The notes beneath the pieces were generated by a model. That model was not told the DNA's origin and did no database searches. It worked only from the letters and a program-made list of their open reading frames with translations. This document shows positions 38,301 to 48,133 of a stretch of DNA of 64,000 nt, in pieces (position 1 is the stretch's first letter; the number at the start of each line of letters is the position of its first letter). Both the position numbers and the translations under genes were made by a program. This stretch comes from Leishmania infantum JPCM5. Taxonomy: Eukaryota; Euglenozoa; Kinetoplastea; Trypanosomatida; Trypanosomatidae. Where the stretch lies: positions 657,501 through 721,500 of the forward strand of contig NC_009404.2 in NCBI RefSeq assembly GCF_000002875.2, in the 5' to 3' direction.

Positions 38301-39236
38301 GGATAGCAAGGGTGGCTCCTGCGCGAAAGCGCGAGTGAGCACCGGCACGACGGAGCGACTCCACTCTGCGCTGAAGGCGGCTTGACGCGCGCGCATGTCC
38401 TCCATGACGTGTTGGCAGACGCGCAGGTGCAGTCTTGCCCACAGCTCGCTCAGTCCACTGTTCGACGGATCGCACGAGGCAAAAGCCATGGGCGTCGTCG
38501 TGTCTATGCTCGGCGGCACGACGGTGTCCAACAGCGTTACAGCGCTCATCACGCACAAGCCACTCGTGCACAATAGCGCGCGCCGCAGCACTGTACTCAC
38601 CCATGCTTTGAGGAGTGCACGGCGCATCTCATCACAGCCGTCAGCCGCGGCCCAGCGCTGCAGACACCGCCACACCGTCGCTGACACCCGCCGAAACGTT
38701 TCCTCGCTCTCTGCAGTGACTTCCTGCGCTTCGGCGCAGAGCATGTGCCAGTAGAGCAGTAGCGACGTCACAACAGCGGTTGCTGTGTCACGAGCAGACG
38801 GCTCTGCTGCATTCGAAGAACACGGAGCGTTCTCCAGCGACGAAATCTCCCGTCCCACCCGTTCCACGTCTTCATCGCTGAGCGACAGAAGCAAAGCAAT
38901 GCTGGTCGGTGAGGTGCAACCGTCGGCGGCTGCACGAGGCAGCGGCAACGTCACCAGCGGACACAGCCGCCACGCCGCTGCCAGCACGCGACACAGAGAG
39001 GCTGGGCTGACGCTGCTCGCCACTGCCGCAGACGAGCGCATGCGCGTGTTGATCTGCGTGCGTAACGCGGACGAGAGCAATTTCGGCAGATCCCACGACG
39101 ATGCGAGGGGTCGATAGCGTAAGGAGGAGAGTTGCACCGCGGCGTCGACTAGTGCCGCAACCTCGTCGGCATTGCGCAAGGTGTGGGTGATGGCATCATG
39201 GAGGGTGCGCAACAGGGCACTCTGGGATGACGTCAT
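35397..39236 (-). CDS. Separase (cysteine peptidase, clan CD family C50)
   Basis: 1279 aa from the ATG at 39234-39236, TGA at 35397-35399. The C-terminal ~400 residues hold the separase protease domain: YVYAGHKGGEHV with catalytic His1142, LVLLMGCSSARM with catalytic Cys1174, followed by LPFAYLSAGVSCVLGCLWDV and DIDRLTGRFL. An upstream helical domain (~50-800) is of the superhelical type that binds securin in other eukaryotes. Separase cleaves the cohesin kleisin subunit at anaphase. At 1279 aa it is shorter than yeast or animal separases (roughly 1600-2100 aa). A zinc-ribbon-like Cys cluster (CWYGPRNARSCACCM) lies before the protease domain. No securin gene is visible nearby, as expected for a non-operonic layout. 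Confidence 0.93.
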   Translation of the reverse strand: MTSSQSALLRTLHDAITHTLRNADEVAALVDAAVQLSSLRYRPLASSWDLPKLLSSALRTQINTRMRSSAAVASSVSPASLCRVLAAAWRLCPLVTLPLPRAAADGCTSPTSIALLLSLSDEDVERVGREISSLENAPCSSNAAEPSARDTATAVVTSLLLYWHMLCAEAQEVTAESEETFRRVSATVWRCLQRWAAADGCDEMRRALLKAWVSTVLRRALLCTSGLCVMSAVTLLDTVVPPSIDTTTPMAFASCDPSNSGLSELWARLHLRVCQHVMEDMRARQAAFSAEWSRSVVPVLTRAFAQEPPLLSPSFTNVIQFAEPLDTSLGELMRVVHRMRRCALGSSATSQAVDLASCVSADTLAPLLCLARLSRRLAEAGVPIAPFATANTYRAYVAPLIAVSLRWGLVAEACVLLDWFASALDDRGTHWQRRLHRILDSLTPDASSATPGNSLTRLHGQEGGLPYFEWLEELQCTSSTALDVLATCDDVRQLRPVCDALLRHRPAEWATEVLQDPFAPFFILSGVTRLIEALLQARDAPLARFYVTLLGRLLPRCPCPTQLQVFLRVVHRLATVLTTTHLSAADYAAPDSLYGAALARWQRLKTALEHVDAELSDADGADGSRHVDWPRQNTAGLAWDARKHLQCFCAPRRVENVRTAASAQITPQSPAVALGTVVVLCYVPAGSQSEGEGLLWLRRTRASATCPSGEQRVQDQQLLSLTARCPVGGALRSCAAEMADVMNRNRAQLMRGDASAVGETGRCLDSQGSRELAASTSCACQQASDGTAAPIETDAQRQRRRKEAWWCERFELDDRIGRVAASMQDALGAAHMLLLGDPSSSLGGQLQTLAARFACECVRLRGASHCPPVEALQHVTLQVLAAAPYLWKDKTPPRGQTTCWYGPRNARSCACCMQTVKRAQRMLLEAVTALGQLVTAATAAAMESSLSCALASEPANVEECWLALLADRSVQGVVEEMVPAVLNAYYRELTPDAAANAPRDDEERGHHHADLLLVSREHVYLVLDGELHALPWEALGVCQERSVSRVPSLEYLKYCSTDASAVSLQRLLVYRDDAALQHGPSSLTDLITQHPHWEVVYGETLQAATAAARDGSSAVTSPLMRRLLSQCEAASDRIDTYVYAGHKGGEHVAPRGALYDWIPAAAGTPPTLVLLMGCSSARMQASALYDCFGLPFAYLSAGVSCVLGCLWDVTDADIDRLTGRFLQVASQTTADGEGITVGECLAVARRACKLQYLTGMATVFYGVNCYVTAAREDNSKGAA

Positions 39237-40454
39237 GCTTGTCTGAGTGCGCGCGTGCGTTTCTGTGTGCGTCACCCCATTCGCTAACACACCTGCACAT
39301 GCATACGGTCCCGCACACGTGTCCGTCTCCGGCCAGCGTATGCGAAGCAAAGAATAGGCGTGTATGCGTGTATGGGTGGTCTTCGAGAAGATGTGCAGAT
39401 CGCAAGAGGAGAGGCGAAGGTGTAGGCGCAAGCAGGGAGAGAGGGGAGACCGTGCGTTGAGAGTGTCGTTGCCTGTGCGCTCTGCAGATACAGGAGGACA
39501 GCGGTAAAAGCTATGACTACTAGTTCCTTGGCACGACAGCACGGGCGACCTCAGCAACTTGTGCGCTCTCTTCACCTCGCCCTGGGGAGTAGGGTCGCTA
39601 AGAAGAGAAGGGAGGAGGAGCAGCTCGGTGACCCGGCGCAAACACCCTCTCAGAGACCAAGCACACACTCGCACCTCTTTGTCTCGCCGCCACTCAGCCT
39701 ATGCCCAAGGCATGAAGCGGAGGGGCCTGTTCGTGAGAATGGAAGAGAGGGTTTCACACTTCCTCTGAAGCAGCGAGACAAACAACGCCACCATAGCACT
39801 CGAGTACTCGGGGGTGCGACAGGAAAGGCTGAGAGACGACTACCAGCCACGTGCGATCTCGTTGCCTCACGCACAGACACATGCAGGCATGAGCACGCGC
39901 ATGTCGGTCCCGTGACACGGACACCAACCGTCGCAGCAACTGTCCAGTGAAAACGAACAGCACGACAAGTAGCGCAGGCGGCAAACACGAAGTTCACAGC
40001 GAAATGGACGAGAGCAAGCAAACAACAGGGAGAGAGCGAACATAGGGATCGAGGCGTCGTCGCTCGCTGTTCACAGGCCACGTTGTCTCGGTGCCCTTCA
40101 TCAAGCCCCGCAGTCACCGCGCACATGTCCGAAGACGGACACCCAGCGAGGCGGCTGCGACGGCAGTAGGGAGGGGGGAGGGCGCACTAGTCAGAGGGCA
40201 CTTGCATATGTGAATGTGGCAGACCTGAAGATGGATGACGAGAAGAATAATGAGTGAGGAAGAGAGGTGAGGCAGACAAGAGCGATGGCGAGGTAGCAAT
40301 GGCCTGCACGCGTAGGGCACAGAGAGAGAGCGTTGTCTCAAGTTAGCTAGCCGTGTTCCTCCCCCTACACGCTCTCACATCCACATAAGTGGGTGGGGAT
40401 TCGCCTCTCGCACTCTCACTCTCTTGTTCCCTCTCACGTCAATCATGGATGGAC
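39237..40454. other. Intergenic spacer between alpha-SNAP and separase
   Basis: 1.2 kb without a supported gene. Purine tracts near 39405-39450 and 39602-39625 would be pyrimidine tracts upstream of separase. The 40140-40454 part is the presumed alpha-SNAP 3' UTR. Confidence 0.55.
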
Positions 40455-41303
40455 TTACGTGAGGCTCTCCATGTTGTGCTTCACCACAAGCAGCACATGC
40501 GTCTTCCAGTCGTCCAGCTTTCGAATGTCCTGCAGTAGCGACACGCCGAGCTCAAACTTCTCCATGTCGTTGTCGGTGACGGCCTCCAGGATGAGCTGCA
40601 GGAACTCCGCCTCGCGCGTGTTCTTTAGGTAGATGTCGGCAGACATGTACTGCTGCAGTGCGTCGCGGCACTCCTCGCTCCTCTCGAAGCGGTTGTCGTT
40701 GTTTACCATGGCGTAGCGGCATAGCATCGCCCGTAGGAAGTAGTCCTGCGCCTGGAACTTGAGAGGGCCGCCAAGCATGTCGTTGGCGATGCGTTCGTAG
40801 TACATGAGGGCTTTGTCATACTGGTCGTTCTCGCCGCAGATCTTCCCTATCGCGATCATGCACTTCTGCGCCTGCGCCTTCTGGTCCTCGGCGTTGAAGT
40901 ACTGCATGGCTTGCTCATAATATGGGATAGCGTCCATGCCGGACCCCTGTTCCTCGAGAGAGGCAGCGAACTCGAAGAGAAGCCGCGCCGCGCCGGACAG
41001 GCGGTTGTTTTCAAGCTGCAGACGCACTGCCATGTCAACCATCGTCTTGGCCTTGCCCGCGTCGATCTTCTTGTAGGCATTCGCGGCGTCGGCAAAGGCC
41101 ATACCGGCGCCCGCCTTGTCGCCAAGCTTCACCGCACAGTCGCCGGCACGCGAGTAGGCCTCGCCGGCGCGCATGTAGTCCTTGTCCAGCTTGTACCGAA
41201 CGCCGGCCCTGTTGAAAAGGTCGAAAGCGCCCTCGAAGTCCTTGAAGAACATCTTCTTCGTTTTCTTGTCCGCATCTGCGAACATGGAGTCGGCGGAGGA
41301 CAT
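40455..41303 (-). CDS. Alpha-SNAP (soluble NSF attachment protein)
   Basis: 282 aa, ATG at 41301-41303, TAA at 40455-40457. TPR-like helical hairpins run through the protein with SNAP-family motifs: AFDLFNRAGVRYKLDKDY, AGEAYSRAGDCAVKLGDK, the AFADAANAYKKID hairpin, IPYYEQAMQYFNAEDQ, QDYFLRAMLCRYAM, and the C-terminal DDWKTHVLLVVKHNMES region whose counterpart contacts and stimulates NSF. Alpha-SNAP links NSF to SNARE complexes so that they are taken apart after membrane fusion. Human alpha-SNAP is 295 aa, so this is close to full length. The short N-terminus starts at MSSADSMF. Confidence 0.95.
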   Translation of the reverse strand: MSSADSMFADADKKTKKMFFKDFEGAFDLFNRAGVRYKLDKDYMRAGEAYSRAGDCAVKLGDKAGAGMAFADAANAYKKIDAGKAKTMVDMAVRLQLENNRLSGAARLLFEFAASLEEQGSGMDAIPYYEQAMQYFNAEDQKAQAQKCMIAIGKICGENDQYDKALMYYERIANDMLGGPLKFQAQDYFLRAMLCRYAMVNNDNRFERSEECRDALQQYMSADIYLKNTREAEFLQLILEAVTDNDMEKFELGVSLLQDIRKLDDWKTHVLLVVKHNMESLT

Positions 41304-42211
41304 GCTGGGCTGATGGGTGCGCAAAAACACACACACACACGTATTCTTACCGCCGCTGCGTAGAATATGAGGTGGTGATAGAGGGGTATCAGGGAAGGAA
41401 CGACACGCACAGGTACCGGAGTCAAGGGACAGGTATGGTTTGGATCCGTGAGGGCTGTGAAATGAGGGACGCTGTGCGTAGTTGTGGTTCTCTATCGGTG
41501 CTACTACAGCTGGCAGCATGCAAGGCGGCCGGCACGCGAGACGGCGGGGCGGAGTGGAGTTTGAGGCGAGAGAGAGAGAAACACAGACACGGGCGAAGAA
41601 CAATGTGGTACGAGGTTGAGGGGGCGAGAGGTGAGGGCAGTGAGTCACATAAAGAGGGGGCAGCAGACGTCGTGTGCTGCTGCGGTACAAAGCAGTACCC
41701 ATTCATGCACATGCGCATTTAGGTGCCCAGACACGGGAGCGGAGGGAGGGGCGGGGGCAACACAGGCCTACGGGAGGCGCTGAAGTTGTTCCGCAGGCGC
41801 CAGACGGCGTGCCCGGAGAGGACAAGAGAACGAAGTCCGGATAGGATTAGAGCGTCGGCTGTGCGGGGCAGCGAACGGTGTCACAGGAAGGCGAACGAGA
41901 GCGCCCGTTAGATTACCACGAGTCCGACAGAAAAGAGTGTATTAGGGGCGCTTGCGTGATACTTGTGCGCGAGAGAGCGAGTGGGCTACGAAGTGGACGG
42001 CTTCAGAAGCTGCGATGGTGGACGAGGACGAGAATAAGAATGGGGGAGGAGGAGGGCGAAGAGCAAGCCATTAGAGGCACCGTCTCACTCAAGCACATAA
42101 AAAAAATTATCCTGCACTTCGATGACCGTTTACGCAGCGCATGAGCACACACGCGCCGATGAGGAGCTGCGCTGTGATTCCGGCATCGCATCATTATCGT
42201 TGCTTATAGGT
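41304..42211. other. Intergenic spacer upstream of alpha-SNAP
   Basis: A short CA run at 41327-41340 and a purine tract at about 41562-41585 (pyrimidine on the sense strand). No gene supported. Confidence 0.55.
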
Positions 42212-43036
42212 TTAGTTGTACTGAGCCGCAGGGTGCTGCTGCAGCGAGGGATTACGAGGCGGGTAGTACGGCGGGCGGGCCTGCAGGCGACTGCCCATGT
42301 ACGGGGCACCCTGACCAGGGTAGTGGCTGTGGTACATGTCACTGTACCCATCGTACTGGATGGCGCTGCTGCTGTAGCCGCTACGATAGTATGGGGTGTG
42401 GTAGGTGGGATGGTAGGGCTGCGCGTTGTACTGCCTCTCGGTGCTGTAGAAGCGCGGCACGCTGCCGAGCTCGCCGCCGTACGGCAGGGCACCCTGGTAC
42501 CGAGGCATGTAGTCGTTCACTGGCGGGTTGTACACTGGCTGCGGCAGATTCCACTGGTGCTGCTGCAGATCGGAGGAGGATGTGACGGTCGGCGCAGGGG
42601 CTGCCGCGACAGGGATGGGTGGGGCAATGGCCACCGGCTTCGGCGCCGCCTCCGCTGGCTGGTGGGTCACGGCGGGCTGCAGGGTAGCGACGGGCTTCGG
42701 AGCCTCGACGGAACCTGCGAAACGAAACTCAGAAGGCGTGACCAGCTTTGCGAGGGCCTGCGGCATCGACACAGGGCCTATGGAGGTGTACATCACCTCT
42801 GGCTCGGAAGCAGGCCCAGGGGTCGGCACAGTCTCAGGAGTAGGTGTGGAGACCGCCGCCAGCACTCCTGCCGCGGCGGGAGCGGGGAGCTCCGGCTTCT
42901 TCGGCTCTACCGACACCGCCGGGCGTTTCGGCACATCGCCGTTCGTCTTTTTGTCCTCCGGCGCCACCACCGTGGCGGGAGAGGCCCTCTGCTCCTTGAG
43001 CATCGCGGCCAGATTGCGGCTCGACCACGCGGACAT
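42212..43036 (-). CDS. Low-complexity Pro/Ala/Tyr-rich protein, unknown function
   Basis: 274 aa from the ATG at 43034-43036, TAA at 42212-42214. Residues ~1-20 (MSAWSSRNLAAMLKEQRAS) form the only helix-prone, potentially conserved segment. ~25-75 and 110-155 are Pro/Ala/Val-rich disordered stretches, with a short ordered-looking island at 85-115 (SMPQALAKLVTPSEFRFAG). From ~165 the protein is Tyr/Pro/Gln/Ser-rich with many YxPP and YY motifs, like prion-like tails of RNA-granule proteins. No domain recognised. Coding status is supported by the long open frame, sensible start, and similar upstream and downstream spacing to its neighbours. Confidence 0.75.
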   Translation of the reverse strand: MSAWSSRNLAAMLKEQRASPATVVAPEDKKTNGDVPKRPAVSVEPKKPELPAPAAAGVLAAVSTPTPETVPTPGPASEPEVMYTSIGPVSMPQALAKLVTPSEFRFAGSVEAPKPVATLQPAVTHQPAEAAPKPVAIAPPIPVAAAPAPTVTSSSDLQQHQWNLPQPVYNPPVNDYMPRYQGALPYGGELGSVPRFYSTERQYNAQPYHPTYHTPYYRSGYSSSAIQYDGYSDMYHSHYPGQGAPYMGSRLQARPPYYPPRNPSLQQHPAAQYN

Positions 43037-43639
43037 TCTCGTTGTAGGGCACACGCAGATGCACACGGCCGCCACACAAAGGTGAAGCTGCTCTGCGTAC
43101 AACGCGCTCTTGCGTTTTTGGATTAGAGAAAGAGAGAAGACACTGCAGAGACAGTGAAGGTGGAAGGAGGGGACGCAGTGGTGGCTGACGCAGCAAAGGG
43201 CGCGTTGGGCAGCTGTGCTGTGAGTATGCTTTCGAAGCAGGAGGAGGGGGGCGGTGGTAGCTGTGAGCAGGGGTTTGTGGCCACTTCCACGACAGCGCGC
43301 GTGGGGTGCACGAGAATGTAGGTGAGAGGTAGAGAGAACGATGAGAGCAGAGAGGAAAGTGGGATGCGCAGGGACAGGTATCGAGGGAGGATGGTCAAGC
43401 GACCGCTCGTCGTTCTCCTCGCTGTGGCGGGCGGCTGGAGTGTGCGGCTGTGCGGGGAGATGCACACATGCGCAAGATGCACCAATACAAGCGCTTAGCG
43501 TTGCTTTTCACGAGGGAGCGCCTGCCTTACACACACATACGCTACGTGATCTCTCTCTTACCAGCATAAACACGCGCATATCTGTCTGCGTGCCAGTCCC
43601 CCATGCAACGCTGTGCCTTTCATTTAAAGTGAGACTCCG
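43037..43639. other. Intergenic spacer
   Basis: 603 bp. A purine tract at about 43124-43142 matches a pyrimidine splice signal for the Pro/Tyr-rich gene. No gene. Confidence 0.55.
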
Positions 43640-45451
43640 CTACTCGACGCAGCCACCGTTAGCGTCGGCGACTGTTTCCTCCTCTTCGGCCGCGCGTTCC
43701 GCACTCACTGGCGCCGGTTTTGGTGCCGGTGCCGACTCGCTTGCAGGGCCTGCAGCGCTCTCTGGGCGACGTGTAAGCACCGCAACCATCTCCACGTGAT
43801 GTGTGTGCGGGAAAAGGTCGACAGCAAAAGCTGCAGTGACCTCGAACGGTGTGCCTCGATACGCCTTGGTGCTGGGCTTCGTCAGCCCAGGGCAATCCCG
43901 CTCCAGCGCCTTCTGCTCGCAGGAAATGTATACCACACGCCGTATCGTCTCCATGCCGCGGATCCACCTCAGTACTGTACTGTTCACCCCAGCCCTGGGA
44001 GGGTCGAGGATGACCACAATGTCGCCGCGGTCCTCGGCAGGTAGGCCACTGATGACGGAGGGGAGCAGGTGCTCCACACGTCCGCAATGGAACTCCGTGT
44101 TGGTGATGCCGTTCTGCTGAGCGTTTCGCCGCGCATTCGCAACAGCCGACTCCACCAGCTCAATGCCGATAACGCGCTTCACGTGCTTCGACAGCGTCAG
44201 TCCAATCGTCCCCGTCCCACTACACAAGTCCAGCAGCGTTGTGCCCGCCGACAGCTCAGCCACCTCAGCCACCTTCATCATCATCGTTTCCATGCCTGGC
44301 GTGTTGACCTGAAAGAACGCTGTCGGGCTAAGCTCGAAGCACAGCCCCGCAAGGTATTCCGTAAGGGTGGGTGCGCCATACAGCACCTCGCGCGGCACGT
44401 CGAGAGGCAGGGAGCTGATTCCCGTGTGTGTGTGGCACTGGAGGCTCACCACGGCCGCTGTGGACAGACCAGTCGCTGCAACCAGCTTGACGCGCATCTC
44501 CTCACACGCGAAGACTTCCACGAGGCGTTGTCGCACCGCTGCCCACACGTCCGCGGTCGTGCTGGCCGCATCCGCCTCTACGTCCATCATCACCTCGCCC
44601 TTTACGTTGTGACGCACTTGCAGCTTGCGCCAGAACCCGCTGGCCTTAACCTTATTAAAGACGTCGAGACCTCCCTTCGCGACGTCTCTGAACTCCATGC
44701 ACATGTCCATCAGCGCTGCGGCCACCACCTTGGCGGCAGAGTTCATCGTCACAATGTCCTTATCAGGCAGCGTGGCGGGGAGGACGGCGGCTGTTCCCTC
44801 CACGAGGGAGCCCTGCTGGAAGCCCAACGCCGGCGTGCTGCCATCTGCGCAGAACCCAAACGACAGGTTGACGTGGTTGCGGTAGCCCTCCGTTACAGGG
44901 CTCGTGAGGATGCCGGCAAAGCGATCTTGGAAGGCGGCGTAGCCATACACGCCGGCGGGCAGAATTCTCCGCATCACGTTAAGACAGTGCCGCTTCTTGC
45001 GGTTCAGCTGTTCCTCCATGTGAAGGTGCTCGTACTGTGTCAGCTTACTACTCCCATCGCCGTCGTCGCCGTCGCGCCGGCGCTTCACACCACCCTTGTG
45101 GGTGAGCTCCAAGTCGCGTGGCGATACCGACGTCTCCGTCCACGGGCGGCCACGGTGGGAGATGGTCTGCAGCACGGCGGAGGCGGCCGCGCGGTCCTCA
45201 GGGGTCTTGAAGGCCATGAAGAGGTACGCATTCTTGGGATTCTTGTTGATGCGAATAAGCCCTTTGAGAAGCGGCTGCGGCGGTGCTTCGCGTTGCTCCG
45301 CTGGTAGAGCTTTCACAATGAGCTTCTTGATGGTGCCTACAGTGGAGTATGTGTCATGGGTGTCGATCTTGAGAAGGTTGGCGTTGCTGTGCTCGTGCAG
45401 CTGTACCGCACCGTGCTCCTCGGTGCTCGGAGGAGGTAGAGAGACAGACAT
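43640..45451 (-). CDS. TRM2/TRMT2A-like RNA (uracil-5-)-methyltransferase
   Basis: 603 aa from the ATG at 45449-45451, TAG at 43640-43642. Residues ~50-110 look like an RRM (IRINKNPKNAYLFMAF), as in TRMT2A. The C-terminal half is a class I SAM methyltransferase of the TrmA/RumA family: LDLCSGTGTIGLTL (SAM-binding), VIGIELVESAVANARRNA, VILDPPRAGV, and YISCEQKAL with the catalytic Cys511 that attacks uracil C6. The family makes m5U54 in tRNA, or m5U in rRNA. The SAM site precedes FFQVN (family S/AFFQVN) at TAFFQVNTPGMET. The extension beyond 570 is Ala/Pro/Glu-rich. The alternate upstream in-frame start at 45661 has no conserved sequence. Confidence 0.92.
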   Translation of the reverse strand: MSVSLPPPSTEEHGAVQLHEHSNANLLKIDTHDTYSTVGTIKKLIVKALPAEQREAPPQPLLKGLIRINKNPKNAYLFMAFKTPEDRAAASAVLQTISHRGRPWTETSVSPRDLELTHKGGVKRRRDGDDGDGSSKLTQYEHLHMEEQLNRKKRHCLNVMRRILPAGVYGYAAFQDRFAGILTSPVTEGYRNHVNLSFGFCADGSTPALGFQQGSLVEGTAAVLPATLPDKDIVTMNSAAKVVAAALMDMCMEFRDVAKGGLDVFNKVKASGFWRKLQVRHNVKGEVMMDVEADAASTTADVWAAVRQRLVEVFACEEMRVKLVAATGLSTAAVVSLQCHTHTGISSLPLDVPREVLYGAPTLTEYLAGLCFELSPTAFFQVNTPGMETMMMKVAEVAELSAGTTLLDLCSGTGTIGLTLSKHVKRVIGIELVESAVANARRNAQQNGITNTEFHCGRVEHLLPSVISGLPAEDRGDIVVILDPPRAGVNSTVLRWIRGMETIRRVVYISCEQKALERDCPGLTKPSTKAYRGTPFEVTAAFAVDLFPHTHHVEMVAVLTRRPESAAGPASESAPAPKPAPVSAERAAEEEETVADANGGCVE

Positions 45452-46178
45452 GGCTGAGGCTGCCTTGACAAGACAGGATTGAGGAGGCCAAAGAGGGAGG
45501 GACGAATGGAAGGCTCTGGGGCGCATCAGCCGATCATGGCGATAAAGGGGCAGCGACAGGGTGCTAGAGGGCCACACAGACACAACGCTGATCCGCCGTG
45601 CTTCCTCACGACCCCACGCGGCTGCCACAACGAGAGGTTCGCAGCGGTTCGATCGATCCATCTCTCTTCATGTCGTCGCTGTGCGCCAACAAAACACCAG
45701 CACACGCACAAATACGCGCATTCGTGTGGCCCCATTTATGTGAGAGGGGCAAAGACGGGAGGAAGGGTGGGGGGCGAGAGACTGACACACACGCATACAC
45801 ACCCGAGGGGAGAGACAGAAAGCGAAACGGAACGACTTGTAGTGTACGTCAGTGAGTAGTACATCTGCTGCGCCAACCCCCCCTTCCCCCCACACGCACG
45901 CCCACACAAACACCGACACTCGCAGACACGCCCTCACGGGCGTGCTGACATTCACTGTGAAGAAATTGAAAACTGACGCGGAGAGACACACCCTGCAGCG
46001 GGAGGAGGAGGAATGAGGAGACGACACTGAGGGAAGAATGGACGAGTAGTGCAGAGCGGGAGTGATACAGGGTGGGTGGGTGGGGAGGGTGGACACCTCG
46101 TTTTTCGGCCCAGCGAATGGAGGCGTATCCTTCTTGTTCTCTCCCCACCCATCCCCTCACCTTCTGCCGTGGCTGGCG
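45452..46178. other. Intergenic spacer
   Basis: 727 bp with a CA-rich stretch near 45783-45802 and another near 45890-45905. Purine tract at 45808-45825. No gene. Confidence 0.5.
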
Positions 46179-47105
46179 TTATGTCCTCTTCGCCGCAGCC
46201 TCCACACGACTCTCGACAACCGAAGCCAAAGCGTGGATCATGAGGTCGAGCGAGTTAGCGTACTCCTCCTCCGGCACCGCGACAACGATAACGTAGTGGA
46301 ATCGGCCATTGGAGTTGTAGAAAGCGCGGCACAAACCATGGGCAAGTGGCTGGCCGGGGCCTGGCGTAAAGGTGACCTCCGCCACCGCGCTGTTCAGCTG
46401 CTTGGCGAGCGTCTGGCACGTGCCCTTGTCGTCACCGGTGTCACGCGAGTGAGCGCTCGTCACCGTTCTGGCATCCACAGCACCACCGCTGCTACAATTG
46501 GCGGGTATCCTCACTTCCGCTAGCGGCGGCGGCGGGTGACCCTCGGACAGCAACTCCAGCGAGTTGTTCACCGATGCGTTGAAGCGCTTCAGGAAGACGT
46601 GCAGAAGCCGAACGCTGTCTGCCTGCTTTACGCGCTGCTTGTATGCAAAGCAGTTAAGTGAAATACCGTGCACAGCTGCACCCGACCCCTCCGCTGCCTC
46701 CGTGGGCGGTGGTGGGCTACACTGGATGGCAATGCTATTGTCGCGCAGCAGCTCCGTCACCTGCCAACTGGAGGGAATGTTGTACTGGACGTAGTAGTCC
46801 ATGCGCTCGCACAAGTCCCATAGGACATCGCCTACGGTGGAGTCGATGGACGCGTTTGTGGAGGCACTTCGGGTGGAGGGAGAGATGTCACGCAGCAGGC
46901 CAGAGGCAAAGCTCATGCCTTTGCCCAGCAGACTCTGATTTGGCTGCGTTGCCGCCGCGCCGGTCCCTGTCCAACGCGCCAGCACGCAGCTTCGAGGCAC
47001 CTGTGCACGGACCTCGTCCGCCGCCCAGCGGAGCTGGCTCACAGCAGCAGCAGCCGGTGGTGTCCTAGCAGGCGACACTGACGAGCAGCGCCGAATAGCC
47101 CGCAT
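46179..47105 (-). CDS. Conserved-looking protein of unknown function, probable organellar import signal
   Basis: 308 aa, ATG at 47103-47105, TAA at 46179-46181. The first ~30 residues (MRAIRRCSSVSPARTPPAAA) are basic, Ser/Ala-rich and lack acidic residues, as in mitochondrial presequences. ~85-130 reads DVLWDLCERMDYYVQYNIPS then WQVTELLRDNSIAIQC. The C-terminus (LCRAFYNSNGRFHYVIVVAV, then a terminal helix LDLMIHALASVVESR) alternates strands and helix in a way that recalls PsbP/Mog1-fold proteins, but this is only a fold guess. No catalytic motif seen. A later ATG at Met64 is possible. Confidence 0.75.
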   Translation of the reverse strand: MRAIRRCSSVSPARTPPAAAAVSQLRWAADEVRAQVPRSCVLARWTGTGAAATQPNQSLLGKGMSFASGLLRDISPSTRSASTNASIDSTVGDVLWDLCERMDYYVQYNIPSSWQVTELLRDNSIAIQCSPPPPTEAAEGSGAAVHGISLNCFAYKQRVKQADSVRLLHVFLKRFNASVNNSLELLSEGHPPPPLAEVRIPANCSSGGAVDARTVTSAHSRDTGDDKGTCQTLAKQLNSAVAEVTFTPGPGQPLAHGLCRAFYNSNGRFHYVIVVAVPEEEYANSLDLMIHALASVVESRVEAAAKRT

Positions 47106-48133
47106 TACTGTACGCCTGAAGAACGCGCTGACAAAGTCGTATGCAGGTGCGGTTGCACAGAAAAGAGTTGAACGCGAGTGATCGCTGACACCTCACGAGT
47201 GAGTGGAAGGGGGGAACGGGGAGGGGGCAAGTCGAAGCCGCTCTCTCTCTCTTTGCCCCACCCCTCTCTCCGCTCGCAGTGGAGATGGAAGGAGAAAGAG
47301 AGTGGCGTACGCTGCTTCCTAGACAGCTGCCAACGGTGCCTATCGATTTAGGCTCCGTTTCGTCTAAGAGAAAGAGTGGGGGGGGGGCAGAAGGGACAAG
47401 GCGTCAACTCCGTGCACTCTGCCACGCTGCTGTCTAGGTAGTGTGCCCCCCAATGGAAGGCTGTAGAGAGGAAAGACCGGTGAGGGGGAGGGGGACTGAT
47501 ACTGCCGTGGATATATAACTATACGCGTGCGTGTGTGTGCTCATAGATGTGTGAGGGTATATGCGGACACACCGCTGCATGCGTTGAGCGGAACTCGTAA
47601 GGCGGTGCGCGTGTAAGCATTTGCGAGTGCACGAGAGAGAGAATGGGAAAGAGTGGGTTGGGGTGGGGAGCACGCAGACGAAAACACCAGACATGGAAGT
47701 TTGAAAAAAGAAAAAGCGTGGGCAGCCGACGAGAGAGATGAGGGGCAGGGGAGCAGCAGATGACCTCCAGCAGTGACTCCCCTCCACCTCACCTGTACGA
47801 GAGAGAGAGAGAGCTACGATGCCGATCCGCTCGCACATGGGAAAAGGCGATAGCACCTCAAACGTTTCCCATGCACCGGACGCCGCCGCGTCTTTTTCGC
47901 TGTTCGCTTTTTGTTGTCTGTGGCGTTGTTCTTGCAGAGGCATGAGAGCACGGGTTTCGCTGGTCGCTCTCACAACGCCCTTCTTCAGCAGCATGGCGCA
48001 AAGGCAGCTCAGCGCCTAGCACACGCGCCGCCAGGGAAGATGGGGATGTGCATATGGGTGAAGCAAGGGCTCCATTCACACAAACGCAGAAAGGGCAAGA
48101 GGGAGAGAGACAGTGAGTGAGCGACTGCGGCGG
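47106..48133. other. Intergenic spacer downstream of REL2
   Basis: 1.0 kb, no supported gene. It would hold the REL2 3' UTR and the splice signals of the 308-aa protein gene; a run of ten G lies at 47379-47388. Confidence 0.5.

Noticed and set aside
42122..43126. A 334-codon plus-strand frame opposite the Pro/Tyr-rich gene
   Set aside because: Arg/His/Gly/Val-rich shadow typical of antisense frames in GC-rich coding DNA and on the wrong strand for this transcription unit.
44069..45307. A 412-codon plus-strand frame opposite the TRM2-like gene
   Set aside because: The opposite strand encodes a complete methyltransferase with all motifs.
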